A stretch of DNA of 64,000 bases from Hemileia vastatrix (lineage: Eukaryota; Basidiomycota; Pucciniomycetes; Pucciniales; Zaghouaniaceae): the NCBI GenBank assembly GCA_030280995.1, contig JASXTE010000010.1, forward strand, positions 25,731,823-25,795,822, in the 5' to 3' direction. The stretch's first letter is position 1; the number at the start of each line of letters is the position of its first letter. Below the pieces are notes generated by a model. That model was given only the letters and a program-made list of their open reading frames with translations. It was not told where the DNA came from and did not search any database. The position numbers were made by a program, and so were the translations under genes. This document shows positions 32,456 through 43,330 of this stretch, piece after piece.

Positions 32456-34111
32456 CCATAAAGTTGTCCAAGATGTGGTTATGAAAAAATTGAGGATAAA
32501 AATGTCAGATAGAGGTGAAAATTGACACTTAAAAGGTCCAATAAACTAATTATTAGCAAAAATAATTGCAGAAGATAATTGGGGTATAAATATTTTTATC
32601 CAAAATTAATTATATTGTGGATTGGTCAACATTGATACCCCCAATTTTTTATAATAAAAAGAAAGGATGGTTTATTGAAAAAATGGCTATTTATAAAAGT
32701 CCAAGAAGAAATAATTATTTAACAGTCAAGAAATTAAAATATAGGTCTAAAAGATCATGGAAATGGAATTTTGGAGTCTCAAGAGCTTTTAGAAATTTTC
32801 CTAGAATTTTTACTATTTTTCTTATATTTTTAATATGTTTATAAAGTATTTCTGATTATTATTGATTTTTAATAATTCACTCAACTGTGATGACTTTTAG
32901 TTCAGAGAAAAGGGTTGGGTAGGCTTCCAAAATTTAAAGAAAGGTTTCTCAGATGTAACCCTATCTTTTATATTTTTTTAGATTTTTATTATGGTTTTGA
33001 GGTTCTAATTGAGTCTGTAAGTCTGTAAAATCTTTGGAATTCTCCAGAAAAGCTCTGTACAACCTTCGGTGATCTCTGGACAAGCTCTGGAATGCTCTGG
33101 CTAGGGAAAGTAGGGCACATTGTAGACAATCCTATTGTATTCGCTATAGGGCTTGACCAAGGGAGTTGGAGTAAAACTGGAGAGAAAAACCCCTGTCCCT
33201 TTAGAAAAATAGAGTGAGATTTACTTGCTACAGAAAATCAGAGACTATTACAATATCCCTTCCAAAACACTTCTTGACTGCTTAACAAGTCAAAACAGTA
33301 GCCAAAGCAGACCACTGAGAACCAAAGAACCTGAAATGCAGATAAATCTACACCAGAAAAACAAAAACTGTGAACTTGTTGCACAGAAGACAGCAATAAT
33401 ACTTGATGCAGGTTGCAAAGCTAAACCAGAGAAAACAGTTGCCAAAGTTAAGTTAAATGAAGTACTAACCTTGCAACAAACACAGCTAATTGTGGCCAAA
33501 AAACAGTGAAAACTGAGTGAGGAACAAGGATATCACCTCTGGATGGTTTTATGATAAATAAAGTTGCCCCAAACTGTCTTATTCACTATCTACACACAGA
33601 CCACTATCTAAGAGCCCATGAAGACCAACGAATTTGGCGTTCTTGACTGCCAAATTGCAAAAAACCCCTCTAGAAATGCTTTCCAGCCTTCTAACACTTA
33701 GGCGGGCGGTCTGCCCGCCTGAGGAAGCCGGACCACCCTGTAGTCAGAAAACCACCAAAAATACCCAAACTACTTAGAAAAATCTACTACAACTACTAAA
33801 ACCTTTAAAACACATAATTAGGATATAACAACATTGGGACATAAAATGTATCAAAAATTTAGCTCATTCTAATGTTACTAAGCACTTAACCCTAAGACTT
33901 AAGGTTAGCCTGTAAAACACAAAAAACAAAATTAAACACCTATCTTTTTAAATGAAAAATGAGAAATTATCCCCTTTATACTTAAAATCTGAAAAATGTC
34001 ATAAAAACATTAAATATTGAGAAAACCTGGGGCTATCCAATGGTAGTACTCAAATCCTTGTAGTCCCAATATTTTCTGAATAAATCCAGAAAAACACCTA
34101 ATTTGTAAACA
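32456..34111. other. Non-coding or unrecognised stretch
   Basis: No convincing gene. Short open stretches exist (32617-32844 and 33225-33509, plus strand), but they show no domain, conserved partner or clear start. A GC-rich hairpin with an 8-bp perfect stem (AGGCGGGC, five-base loop, GCCCGCCT) lies at 33700-33720 in otherwise AT-rich DNA. Confidence 0.5.
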
Positions 34112-34231
34112 ATGCCATTTAAGACATATCATAACAATGCAAAATTAACCAACAAAGGGATCTGCCAATTTTGGAAGACCACATCCTCCCTCCAATTGAG
34201 AATTTCCACATTCTCCTTCATCACAACCACC

Positions 34232-34870
34232 ATGTTCAGCTTTCTTTCAAAATCTGCTACTGAGATGCGTCCTTGCCAATACTGCATTGAAAACAATCTC
34301 ATCTGTACCATCACACCACAGGCTCATCCCTACAGAACCTCCTGTGATGCCTTTCACTATAGAAAGAAGACTTGTTTCAGACCTGGTCTATTGTCCTTTT
34401 CAACATCTCCTCCTCCTCCTCAACCTGACCCACCTTCTACCAGCACCATAATATCCAGGTCATCAATCCTTATCCCCAGACTGGTCAACAAATTACACCC
34501 TTCAAAAAAGAGTGCCAACCCCGCTACAACTACTAGTCTAAAATCCCTGGTACTTCTGATGGTAAGCCCAATACTTCTTCATACTGAAATTCAATCTGAA
34601 AAATTTCCAGTTCATTTCCATCCAGACAGTGATGATGACAATGTGGGAACCATTGAAGCACCCCCACCTAATCCATTGCCCAACATCAAGGACAAATTAC
34701 AACAACATTCTTCTCAACAGAAGCATCTAATACTAAAATACTTCCAATCCACTCCTGCAAGGAATCCACAGGACCTTGAAAAAAGGAAGAACCTCATACA
34801 CCAGTTCAAAGCCAATGCTGAAAATTTTGTTACATCTCTCACTATGCAATATAGGGGGTGGACTTGCTAG
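34232..34870 (+). CDS. Hypothetical protein with Zn2Cys6-like cluster, copy 1
   Basis: 212 residues from an ATG in good context (ACCACCATG); the frame is open further upstream but without resemblance to copy 2. Residues 15-48 fit the fungal Zn(II)2Cys6 spacing CX2CX6CX12CX2CX6C, with Cys at 15, 18, 25, 38 and 48 but Phe at the fifth position (41). A Pro/Ser-rich stretch follows (about 50-85), an acidic patch (HPDSDDDN) near 135, and a helical C-terminus (NPQDLEKRKNLIHQF...). The stop codon lies inside a perfect palindrome. A second diverged copy follows at 35777. Zn2Cys6 domains usually bind DNA, but with one Cys missing and no known partner domain the function is unknown; it may be a relic. 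Confidence 0.5.
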   Translation: MFSFLSKSATEMRPCQYCIENNLICTITPQAHPYRTSCDAFHYRKKTCFRPGLLSFSTSPPPPQPDPPSTSTIISRSSILIPRLVNKLHPSKKSANPATTTSLKSLVLLMVSPILLHTEIQSEKFPVHFHPDSDDDNVGTIEAPPPNPLPNIKDKLQQHSSQQKHLILKYFQSTPARNPQDLEKRKNLIHQFKANAENFVTSLTMQYRGWTC

Positions 34871-34877
34871 CAAGTCC
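34860..34877. repeat. Perfect 18-bp palindrome
   Basis: GGACTTGCTAGCAAGTCC equals its own reverse complement. The same 18 bases occur again at 35063-35080. Confidence 0.9.
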
Positions 34878-34884
34878 TCAACCT

Positions 34885-34955
34885 GAACTCAGATGGAACT
34901 CAGATGGAACTCAGACTGAACTCAGACTGAACCCATACTGAACTCTACTTGAACA
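34885..34955 (+). repeat. 11-bp tandem repeat, about six units
   Basis: GAACTCAGATG and variants (GAACTCAGACT, GAACCCATACT, GAACTCTACTT) follow each other without gaps from 34885. A minisatellite between the two palindromes. Confidence 0.85.
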
Positions 34956-35060
34956 CCCACCTAAAACTGTTCTGCTGAGTGGTGTTCATCCCTGATTGTA
35001 TGGTTCCTTTATCAATAGCTCAATGTGTGTTCAATCTATGGTGAGTTTGGGTCCAAGGTT

Positions 35061-35082
35061 GCGGACTTGCTAGCAAGTCCGC
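35061..35082. repeat. Perfect 22-bp palindrome
   Basis: The 18-bp palindrome of 34860-34877 extended by GC on each side. It can form an 11-bp perfect arm cruciform. Confidence 0.9.
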
Positions 35083-35194
35083 CCCCCATATTGTGTGGTG
35101 TCTTGATTCTCTTCTGCCTCTTGACTTAGAAATAATAATAAAAATTCTTGACCTCTCCAGACTTTCTGAATGTAGACAATCATAAACAAAGCTC

Positions 35195-35624
35195 CTCAGT
35201 TTACAGTCTTGGGGGACTAATCCTCAGTTTTAAGTATGGAGGGACTAACAGCCGTCAGTTTATTGTGTTAGGGGACTCAAAACCCTCAGTTTATTGTCTT
35301 GGGGGACTAAAAACCTAAATCAAAAAATACAGAACCAGAGATCAAAACATTTAAGACCAAAAAAACAAACTAAGATTCTGGGGTAACTGTTCTACAGAGC
35401 AGCCAGATCATCAGTTACCCCCACACTTGCCTTAAAAAAATTCAGAGACTCCCCCTTTGGATGCCCTCTGCCAGAATCACACAAACTCCCATTATAAGTT
35501 TATAGTCCTGAAGGGCTCAACCATTAAACCATCCTCAGTTTATAGTCTTGGGGGACTATACCATTTCTCAGTTTAAAGTCTTGATGGACTGACCAGTGTT
35601 CAGTTTAAAGTCTTGATGGACTGA
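35195..35624 (+). repeat. Array of hairpin-forming repeats, at least seven units
   Basis: Irregularly spaced copies of a unit of about 25 bp, consensus CTCAGTTTATAGTCTTGG then GGGACTA, start at about 35195, 35223, 35254, 35285, 35533, 35567 and 35599, with a diverged one near 35497. Better copies contain TAGTC...GACTA facing each other over a short G-rich loop. Spacing is 25-34 bp inside two clusters separated by about 220 bp. Confidence 0.8.
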
Positions 35625-35776
35625 TCCACATTTTGCATAAAAAAAGGCAGAGCCACCTCCATGCACAATGCTCCATGGCCAACCTGCTGAAATTCCACTC
35701 TTTCTTCATCATCTACACATCACTGATAAAACTTTCATTCATCTCCTTTCTCTTCATTGTTGTTCCTTCACAGATC

Positions 35777-37195
35777 ATGGCTGGATCTCCAGATTTTGAC
35801 CCATCTGACCTTCCCTGTTTCACTGCTCAAAAGGACTATGCTTGTAAACAGTGCATCCACATTCACTCTTCCTACTCCTCAGGCCAAATTCTATAACAGG
35901 GCCTGTGATTCCTGCAACTATAAAACAAAAAGATGTGACAGAGACCCCAACTATCCAATACCTCTGCCTCCACCTTCACATAAATATATTTCAAGATCTC
36001 CTACCAGGTCACCAGAACTTGGACCTGCTTCTTCTTCTTTATTTTCCGCTCATTCCAGAAGATCACACCGTTCTATTCCCAAAAAACTTCCTAAAAGACC
36101 TGCTTTATCCTCTCAAGAATCTGCTTTTATCTTAGAAAATTCATCCAAAATAGCTTCGAAATCAGCTCCCAGGCGGCCTGCCTGCATTTCCTGAAAGCAA
36201 AAATCAGGCTCAAAACTCCCAAATTCAGCTAGATAACAGCCAAATTCCTCCATCAAACACCAACAACTCTACACAAAAACCTCCTAATGCTCCCAGAGAA
36301 ATGTGTACCACCACCATTTCTTCATCTAACAACACCAAAAATTCCAACATCTCTAGAAGGCCTGCTAGAGGACCCCCTGAAAACACCAGATCACCTAACA
36401 CTGCCCCTAAACAAAAAACTCCTGTTCTGTCAAGAAGCACTAACTTAACCTCTCCTTTAGCCAACAATTATTCCTCTGATAGTTCCCTTTCTTCTAGATC
36501 TTTATCCAACAGATCACAATAAGCTACCAGGTCACCTTCCCCTGGTCCTTCCATCAACCAACCTGGCACTCCTCCACCATTATCTAACAAACCTAAAAAT
36601 ATAAACAACAACAACAACAGCCCTGCTGCTCTAACCAGGCCACAGGAACCTCCTTCTTCTCCTTCATCTTCTCAACACCATTTAGAGGATGACCATGAAA
36701 ATTCATACCTCCATCTGGTGGACCCTCTAAAAACATCTGTTCAAAACTCTTCAGATGTCCAGATTCTGGCTGCATACAAATTTGAAGATCTCCCAATATT
36801 TAAGTACCAAAATAAAAATTTTCAGTTTCTTCTACAGAGAATAATTACTGATCCAATTCTCCTTTTTAGTTGGAACCCCGCCTCCTGCAGCTGCAATTGG
36901 TATTGGCCAACCTTTAGAAACTACTTTGACGTTGGATTACGCTGATATGAAGCAACACCTTAGTATGATGTGTTCTAACATGCTCAAGGCCAAAGCCCTC
37001 CAAGGTCCATTGAATGATTTTGAGAAGAATCTTAGAAAACAACTCCTTGATGATCACTTGAAGATGTCTAGAATAATCAAGCACACCTTCCAGCACTCTA
37101 TTCCTGATTCTTCCACTTCTTGCCAAAGTTTAACTTCTAACCCGGTACCTGATCACTTAACCCATATACTCTTTCCAGCAGCCTACACTATATAG
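35777..37195 (+). pseudogene. Zn2Cys6-like hypothetical protein, copy 2, broken
   Basis: Starts MAGSPDFD at 35777. The cysteine region reads CX2C (35843 onward), then a one-base shift near 35895, then CDSCNYKTKRC in another frame, so the CX2CX6C second half is intact while the third Cys of the first half is Tyr. A long Ser/Pro/Asn-rich disordered part follows, with stops at 36192 and 36520. A C-terminal helical part (MKQHLSMM...LNDFEKNLRKQLLDDHLK, 36944-37080) resembles the end of copy 1, probably after an intron with acceptor CTTTTTAG near 36869. The shared order of Cys cluster, disordered middle and helical end shows it is a paralogue of 34232-34870. Either decayed or a multi-exon gene with errors; no function can be assigned. 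Confidence 0.5.
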
Positions 37196-37354
37196 AACAC
37201 AGTTCTACCTTCAATCCAAACAAAAAAAACGCCAACAGAATCCGGACCAACCGCTGGAGGCTTCTTCATCCCATCATTAAATAATAAAAAAAAAGAAATT
37301 AATAATTCAATAATAGAGAGAATAATAATTAACAGATATATATATGTAAATTTG

Positions 37355-38192
37355 TTTTATTTTTATTTTTATTTTTATTTTTATTTTTATTTTTATTTTT
37401 ATTTTTATTTTTATTTTTATTTTTATTTTTATTTTTATTTTTATTTTTATTTTTATTTTTATTTTTATTTTTATTTTTATTTTTATTTTTATTTTTATTT
37501 TTATTTTTATTTTTATTTTTATTTTTATTTTTATTTTTATTTTTATTTTTATTTTTATTTTTATTTTTATTTTTATTTTTATTTTTATTTTTATTTTTAT
37601 TTTTATTTTTATTTTTATTTTTATTTTTATTTTTATTTTTATTTTTATTTTTATTTTTATTTTTATTTTTATTTTTATTTTTATTTTTATTTTTATTTTT
37701 ATTTTTATTTTTATTTTTATTTTTATTTTTATTTTTATTTTTATTTTTATTTTTATTTTTATTTTTATTTTTATTTTTATTTTTATTTTTATTTTTATTT
37801 TTATTTTTATTTTTATTTTTATTTTTATTTTTATTTTTATTTTTATTTTTATTTTTATTTTTATTTTTATTTTTATTTTTATTTTTATTTTTATTTTTAT
37901 TTTTATTTTTATTTTTATTTTTATTTTTATTTTTATTTTTATTTTTATTTTTATTTTTATTTTTATTTTTATTTTTATTTTTATTTTTATTTTTATTTTT
38001 ATTTTTATTTTTATTTTTATTTTTATTTTTATTTTTATTTTTATTTTTATTTTTATTTTTATTTTTATTTTTATTTTTATTTTTATTTTTATTTTTATTT
38101 TTATTTTTATTTTTATTTTTATTTTTATTTTTATTTTTATTTTTATTTTTATTTTTATTTTTATTTTTATTTTTATTTTTATTTTTATTTTA
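37355..38192 (+). repeat. Perfect TTTTTA hexanucleotide microsatellite, about 140 units
   Basis: 838 bp of uninterrupted TTTTTA repeats with no imperfect unit seen. It begins about 160 bp after the end of Zn2Cys6-like copy 2 and ends 73 bp before Gypsy K. It reads as an open frame of alternating Phe-Tyr, which is an artefact of composition. Confidence 0.97.
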
Positions 38193-38265
38193 ACTTCTAA
38201 ACTATTAACATACTAAAAAAAACTTGAAAGTAATTAAACAAAATTTCCCAACAAAATATAAGAGC

Positions 38266-38641
38266 TGTTAGCCAGACTGCTAGACTTACCCGGTAAAATA
38301 ATTAATTATTTACTGGATGAAGCCACACCTTTTTATTTCTTATAATTATTAATTATAATATTTACTTTAAACTTACTTGTAATCAATTAACTAGTTACAA
38401 AAATGTAAAGTTAGTAAATAATTAAATTTAATAATAAATGTCCTTTATATTTTTATTTTTATTTGTATTTTAATTTTAATTTTATTACTTTTATTTCTAA
38501 CACTGTGCTCAATGACGGGTTAAAGAGAAAAAAATACTTAATATTAAAATAAATATCAAATATTGAAAATAATATTTAATATTGAAATAAAAATAACTAT
38601 ATACAAATAATTCAAATTACTGATTTAAAATTGACACTTAC
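38266..38641 (+). repeat. Gypsy K 5' LTR, first part
   Basis: Starts TGTTAGCCAGAC (TGTCAGCCAGGC in the 3' LTR) and runs to the insertion of G at CTTAC. Aligns with 62845 onward. Confidence 0.93.
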
Positions 38642-39788
38642 TGTCGGCTGGTCGTCTAGAAGAAGGGGAAAATGGAAGGAGGAATGAGAGGAGGAGAAGG
38701 AGGAAAAAAGGTATGGGTAATAAAAAAAATAAAATTTAATAGAATTATTTAATTTATTGAGAGAAAAACAACGATAAGTGAGCTGGGAGGTGACAACAAC
38801 TTGGTTTTATTAATATTAATATTATTTTAAGTAAGAGTTCTGCGCGGCAACCAAAATAATTACTATCAGACTTAAAGCAACCTTTAAATTGTTATATAAA
38901 ATTTTAATTAGATTTTTATTACTAATAAAAAGAATATAAACGTAATATAAAAATTGTATTTAAATTGTTGAGTGTATAATAAGTGATAAGGCTACAGGGG
39001 ATTATCCAAGGCCCTTTTATAGGCAATGGGTCCTCTGAAGCGCTACTATATCAGTAAATACAATGATTAGAAAGGAATAAAACAAATATATCAAAAAGAG
39101 TAAATGAAACATAACAATATAGAGAAAAACATGAAACAATTAATTAAAAGCCCAATTAAGAATCCAATTTCCCCGCCATTAATCCCCAAATCAGTAAGTG
39201 ACAATAGTAAATAACTAAACAAGAGTGGAAACATAGGAACTATGAGAAATATAATTCCCAACAGATGGTCCATCCTGATTTAGAGAACATTTTAAGTGAA
39301 ACAAAAAAATAATTTGACGCAACAAAACAATCAATTAATCCCAATTTAGTTCAAATTAAATTATTTGTTTTTTCTAACACAATTAAGGGTCAAAAGAAGC
39401 TTCCTTAATAATTGTTTAGTGTCATATGAGAGGTATTAGTTAATATATAAATTTAAGTAATTAATTTAAATATATTATAAATCAAATTTACACTTGTAAT
39501 TATAATATATGTTTCTTTTAATTAATTAAATATAAATTGATAATTATTAAATATATAAAAATGCGCCATTATTTGTAGAATATATTATATTATGCCCAAT
39601 TTAATTGTATATAAAAATATATATAACCAATAAGTTTAATGTAACATTTGTATATAATAAAATTCTTATATAATTTCATTATGTAATAAAATATTAAGTT
39701 ATATTCATTAAATACAAGTTTTACCCACTCTTTAAGGTTTTATAATTTATATATCATTTACTGGACTCCTGGAATAGCCTGGCTGACA
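38642..39788 (-). repeat. 3' LTR of Gypsy G (1147 bp)
   Basis: TGTCGGCTGG...GGCTGACA on the plus strand. It contains the conserved minus-strand TATA box at 39015-39021. Confidence 0.94.
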
Positions 39789-39822
39789 CTCCCTCACTCT
39801 AAAAAAAACAATAAAAAAAATG

Positions 39823-42250
39823 TTAAGATTTTTTCTTTTTGTATTTTTTCAACAGAGCAGGCAGATTTGAAATTTCTTTGCCAGGTATCCATGCATCATG
39901 TTCAGATGATTTGTTCTTATATCTCAATAAATATTCAGTACCTCTTTCAGAAGTGATAATTCTATCACTGAGAATTTTATCAATTTCTGCTGTTTCTGTG
40001 ACTTCCTGAGGGTTCTTCTTAGGTCTTCCTCTTCTTTTTGGAAATAAGTCACTGTTGGAAGTATAAGGTTTAAGCAAAGAAATGGGAAAGACAGGATGTT
40101 TCCTATCATATGGAGAATACAATACAACTTCTACTGCATTATCACCAACCATTCTTTTAACAACAAATGGTCCTACAAAAGGATCTTTTAATTTGTGGTT
40201 ACCTTGTAAATTGAAATGGACAGTAGAGATCAACACTTCATCACCCTTGTTAAATGTGTATTCTTTATGGGATTTATCCCATCTTTTCTTTTCATATTCA
40301 AATGCTTTATCAATACAACTCTGAGCATGTTTTCTGCATAGCTGTTGCATTTGCATAAAAGATTTTACACCAGGATGTAGTTCCAACTTAGGTAATTTAT
40401 TATTGAGAATCTGAGCAGGAGTGTTTGGGACATAACCTAACCAAAGCTCAAAAGGCTTTTTCTCAGTGACAGAATGAACAGTGCTATTATATGCAAATTC
40501 AAGACCAGGCAAAAGAGTGACCCAATCATGAGTAAATCTGTCATTATCTTTATATTCTAAACCAAAGGCACAATACCTTCTAATCATATCTTCCAGAGTT
40601 TGAATCATTCTTTCAGCTAGACCATCAGTCTGAGGATGGTGAGCTGTAGATAATTTTAACTCACAGCCACAAATATCCATCAAAGAGGTCCAAAACTCAG
40701 AAGTGAATTTTGGATCCCTATCAGAGATAATGGCTTTTGGAAAACCAATAATATTAAACATGTAAGACCACCATAAGAAAGCTAATTCTTTGGTGGATAC
40801 ATCTTTGTGGGTTGGAATAAATTTGCACATCTTTGTGAATCTATCAACTATTACCCAACAAGAGTTAAAGCTGTCTCTACCTGCAACAGGAAGACCAGTA
40901 ACAAAATCCATATTAATGATTTGCCAGGGAGCACTAGGTGCTTCAATATGTTGTAATAACCCTGCTCTCTTACCTGTTAACCTTTTAGATTTTTGGCAGG
41001 AATCACAAGATTCAACATATAATTTTGTGTCTTCAGACATATTAGCCCACCATGCAGTGTTTTTGATTCTAATCAATGTTTTTTCAAGATCAAAATGACC
41101 AGCTAATATGTCATCATGACAAAGTTTGAGGATAGTTTCTTTCATTGAAGGAGGAATAACAATTACATTGGTAAGCTTCCTTCTATAATAAATATAACCA
41201 TCTTCAATAGAAAACTTTCCTTTATTTAAAGCATTTTGGTATTTTGCAGGAAGAGTTTTTATTAATGCTTGAATTGAAGCATTCTTAGGATCATTCAAAA
41301 TAGTGACTAATTTATTTAAGTCAGAATCTTTATCATATGAATCCAGTATTAACTGTAATAACTCTTCTTCCATGTCAACTATAAATATACCATGTATATG
41401 AACAGTGTCATCTTCAGGTACATAAGCAGGATTGGAGTCATTATTTGGCAGAGGCAATCTGGAGAGCATATCAACATTAGAGTGAACATTTCCAGCTCTG
41501 TGGATAATAGTCATCCTTCCTCTGTATTCCTGAACAGCAAGTTGCCACCTGAACATATGTCTGTTAGGTGTTTTGAGGTTCAAGAGAGATTTCACAGCAC
41601 TACAGTCAGTTACCAACTCAAATTTTTGGTCATCCAAGTAGTAATGAAGTTTCTCAAGAGCCCAAACAACTGCTAAGCACTCCAATTGAGTGGCACCATA
41701 TTTCAATTCACTATTTCTTAAGGTTCTTGAAATATAACAAATTACAACCTCTGAGGATTTATCATTAATAATTTGCTTTTGGTGAAGGGCAGCACCCAGA
41801 CCAATAAAGCTAGCATCTGTATAAAGTACAAATGGCTTGTTAAAATCTGGAAGAGCCAATATAGGGGCTGACATTAAGCAATTTTTCAATGTATTAAAAG
41901 CTTTTTGACAGTCATCATTCCAGAGAAAAGCAACATCTTTTCTGGTTAGTTTTGTAAGAGGCAAGGCTATGACCTGATAATTTTTAATATATTGTCTATA
42001 ATAGCCACACATACCTAAAAAACTTTGTATTTCTTTTACAGAAGTTGGTGCTTTCACATTTTGAATGGCAGCAACTTTATTATGGTCCACACAAATTTGT
42101 AAGCCTGACACAACATGGCCAAGGACTTTCAAAGATTGAAAACCAAATTTACACTTTTTTAAAGATAAGGTCATATTGATTTCATCCATTTTTTGGAAAA
42201 CTCTATTTAAATGAATCATATGTTCATCAAAAGTTTTAGAAAAAACAATA
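39823..42250 (-). CDS. Gypsy G gag-pol ORF2, C-terminal part: RT end, RNase H, integrase, chromodomain
   Basis: Continues ORF2 after the YIDD motif. Numbered on the 1830-codon frame rejoined across H: RNase H D1167, E1212, D1237; integrase zinc finger H1400, H1407, C1437, C1440; integrase catalytic D1470, D1532, E1568 (35-residue spacing); a GPF/Y-like segment (DPFVGPFVV); then a C-terminal chromodomain (RIITSERGTEYLLRYKNK...DAWIPGKEI...LLKKYKKKKS), which places G among chromoviruses. No stop or shift occurs. The frame ends at 39823, about 20 nt before the purine-rich tract. Confidence 0.93.
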
Positions 42251-42255
42251 ATATC

Positions 42256-43172
42256 TGTTGAAATTTCTGCCTCTAATACCTGACCCATTCCTTACTCCAG
42301 CTTCTTACCATCGTCTCAAGTCATTCTCCTTGCTCATATCCTCTTTTCCTGACCTTTTCCGCCGAGGAACTTCAAAGATACGAGCTCCAGCATCAAGAAC
42401 AACATTTCTTTCCCACCCGGAGTCAATGTATTGATTCTGGACCTCGAGGACGTGTTTCTTTACCTGGAGTGTGAATCTTTTCCCCGGCTGGGAACTTTTT
42501 CCTTGGATGTGAACCTGTCTCTTTTTCTGTATTGTAGTTTAGTAGTTTTGTCGACGTTGTGTTAGTTTCTATTGTTTTGGATGGTGGACTTTGTCATATA
42601 ATGAGCCCTCTCTTTGCCATTTCCGTTTTCCCCATCCAAATCTTTTTCTTTCTCTTTCTCTCTATTCTCTTTATCCCTTCCACTGCTTCTTCCTGTCCAC
42701 TGCTTTCCCTTTTGGCCGCATCTGACAGTCTTTGCACTGTGTGGGGAGAATAGAGTCTTTTGTCCAGGTTCTTTCCTTTTCTTTTCTGTTATCTTTTCTC
42801 TGATTCTTTTAGTCCTAACCACAGCAGCTCACACTTGTGTCCCTTATAGTTTTAGCACACGCTTTGTTGTAGTTACTTGTTGTTGTAAGGTGCACAGTTG
42901 CTGATTGACCTGTGTTTAGGTATGTTTGTTTTTTGCAATGAAATCCAAATCTTTTTCTTTCTCTTTCTCTCTATTCTCTTTATCCCTTCCACTGCTTCTT
43001 CCTGTCCACTGCTTTCCCTTTTGGCCGCATCTGACAGTCTTTGCACTGTGTGGGGAGAATAGAGTCTTTTGTCCAGTTTTAGCACACGCTTTGTTGTAGT
43101 TACTTGTTGTTGTAAGGTGCACAGTTGCTGATTGACCTGTGTTTAGCTTTCCTCTGTGCTAAAACTTCTACA
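42256..43172 (+). repeat. 5' LTR of Copia H (917 bp)
   Basis: Full modular LTR, same form and length as F, including the TTGTGTTAG variant downstream of GTCGACG that the minus-strand copies lack. Confidence 0.95.
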
Positions 43173-43189
43173 GGTTATGGGCCCAGTTG
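43173..43189 (+). other. Primer-binding site of Copia H
   Basis: GGTTATGGGCCCAG directly after the LTR, complementary to the initiator Met tRNA anticodon arm as in F. Confidence 0.85.
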
Positions 43190-43330
43190 CCTAAAGCACC
43201 TCTCTCAAGAATACTTACAACAAAACCGCTTACTGGACAATAAAACAGCCTTTTCTCTCAGATTTTGGATCATCCTCTTCACATCTCATCTTCTTTCTCT
43301 CCAAATCTTTGCTGTTGACTCGACCAAATC

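Noticed and set aside
32617..32844. 75-codon basic frame
   Set aside because: AT-rich, no domain, and not supported by a paralogue in the window.
33225..33509. 94-codon frame in the non-TE island
   Set aside because: No similarity, domain or conserved neighbour was recognised, and a frame of this length is expected by chance.
35195..35624. Repeat array considered as CRISPR
   Set aside because: Units are degenerate, spacing is irregular, spacers are similar to each other and the window is eukaryotic; the same applies to 56438-56900.
37352..38200. 282-codon open frame of alternating Phe and Tyr
   Set aside because: Pure product of the TTTTTA repeat; any perfect hexamer without a stop codon gives such a frame.
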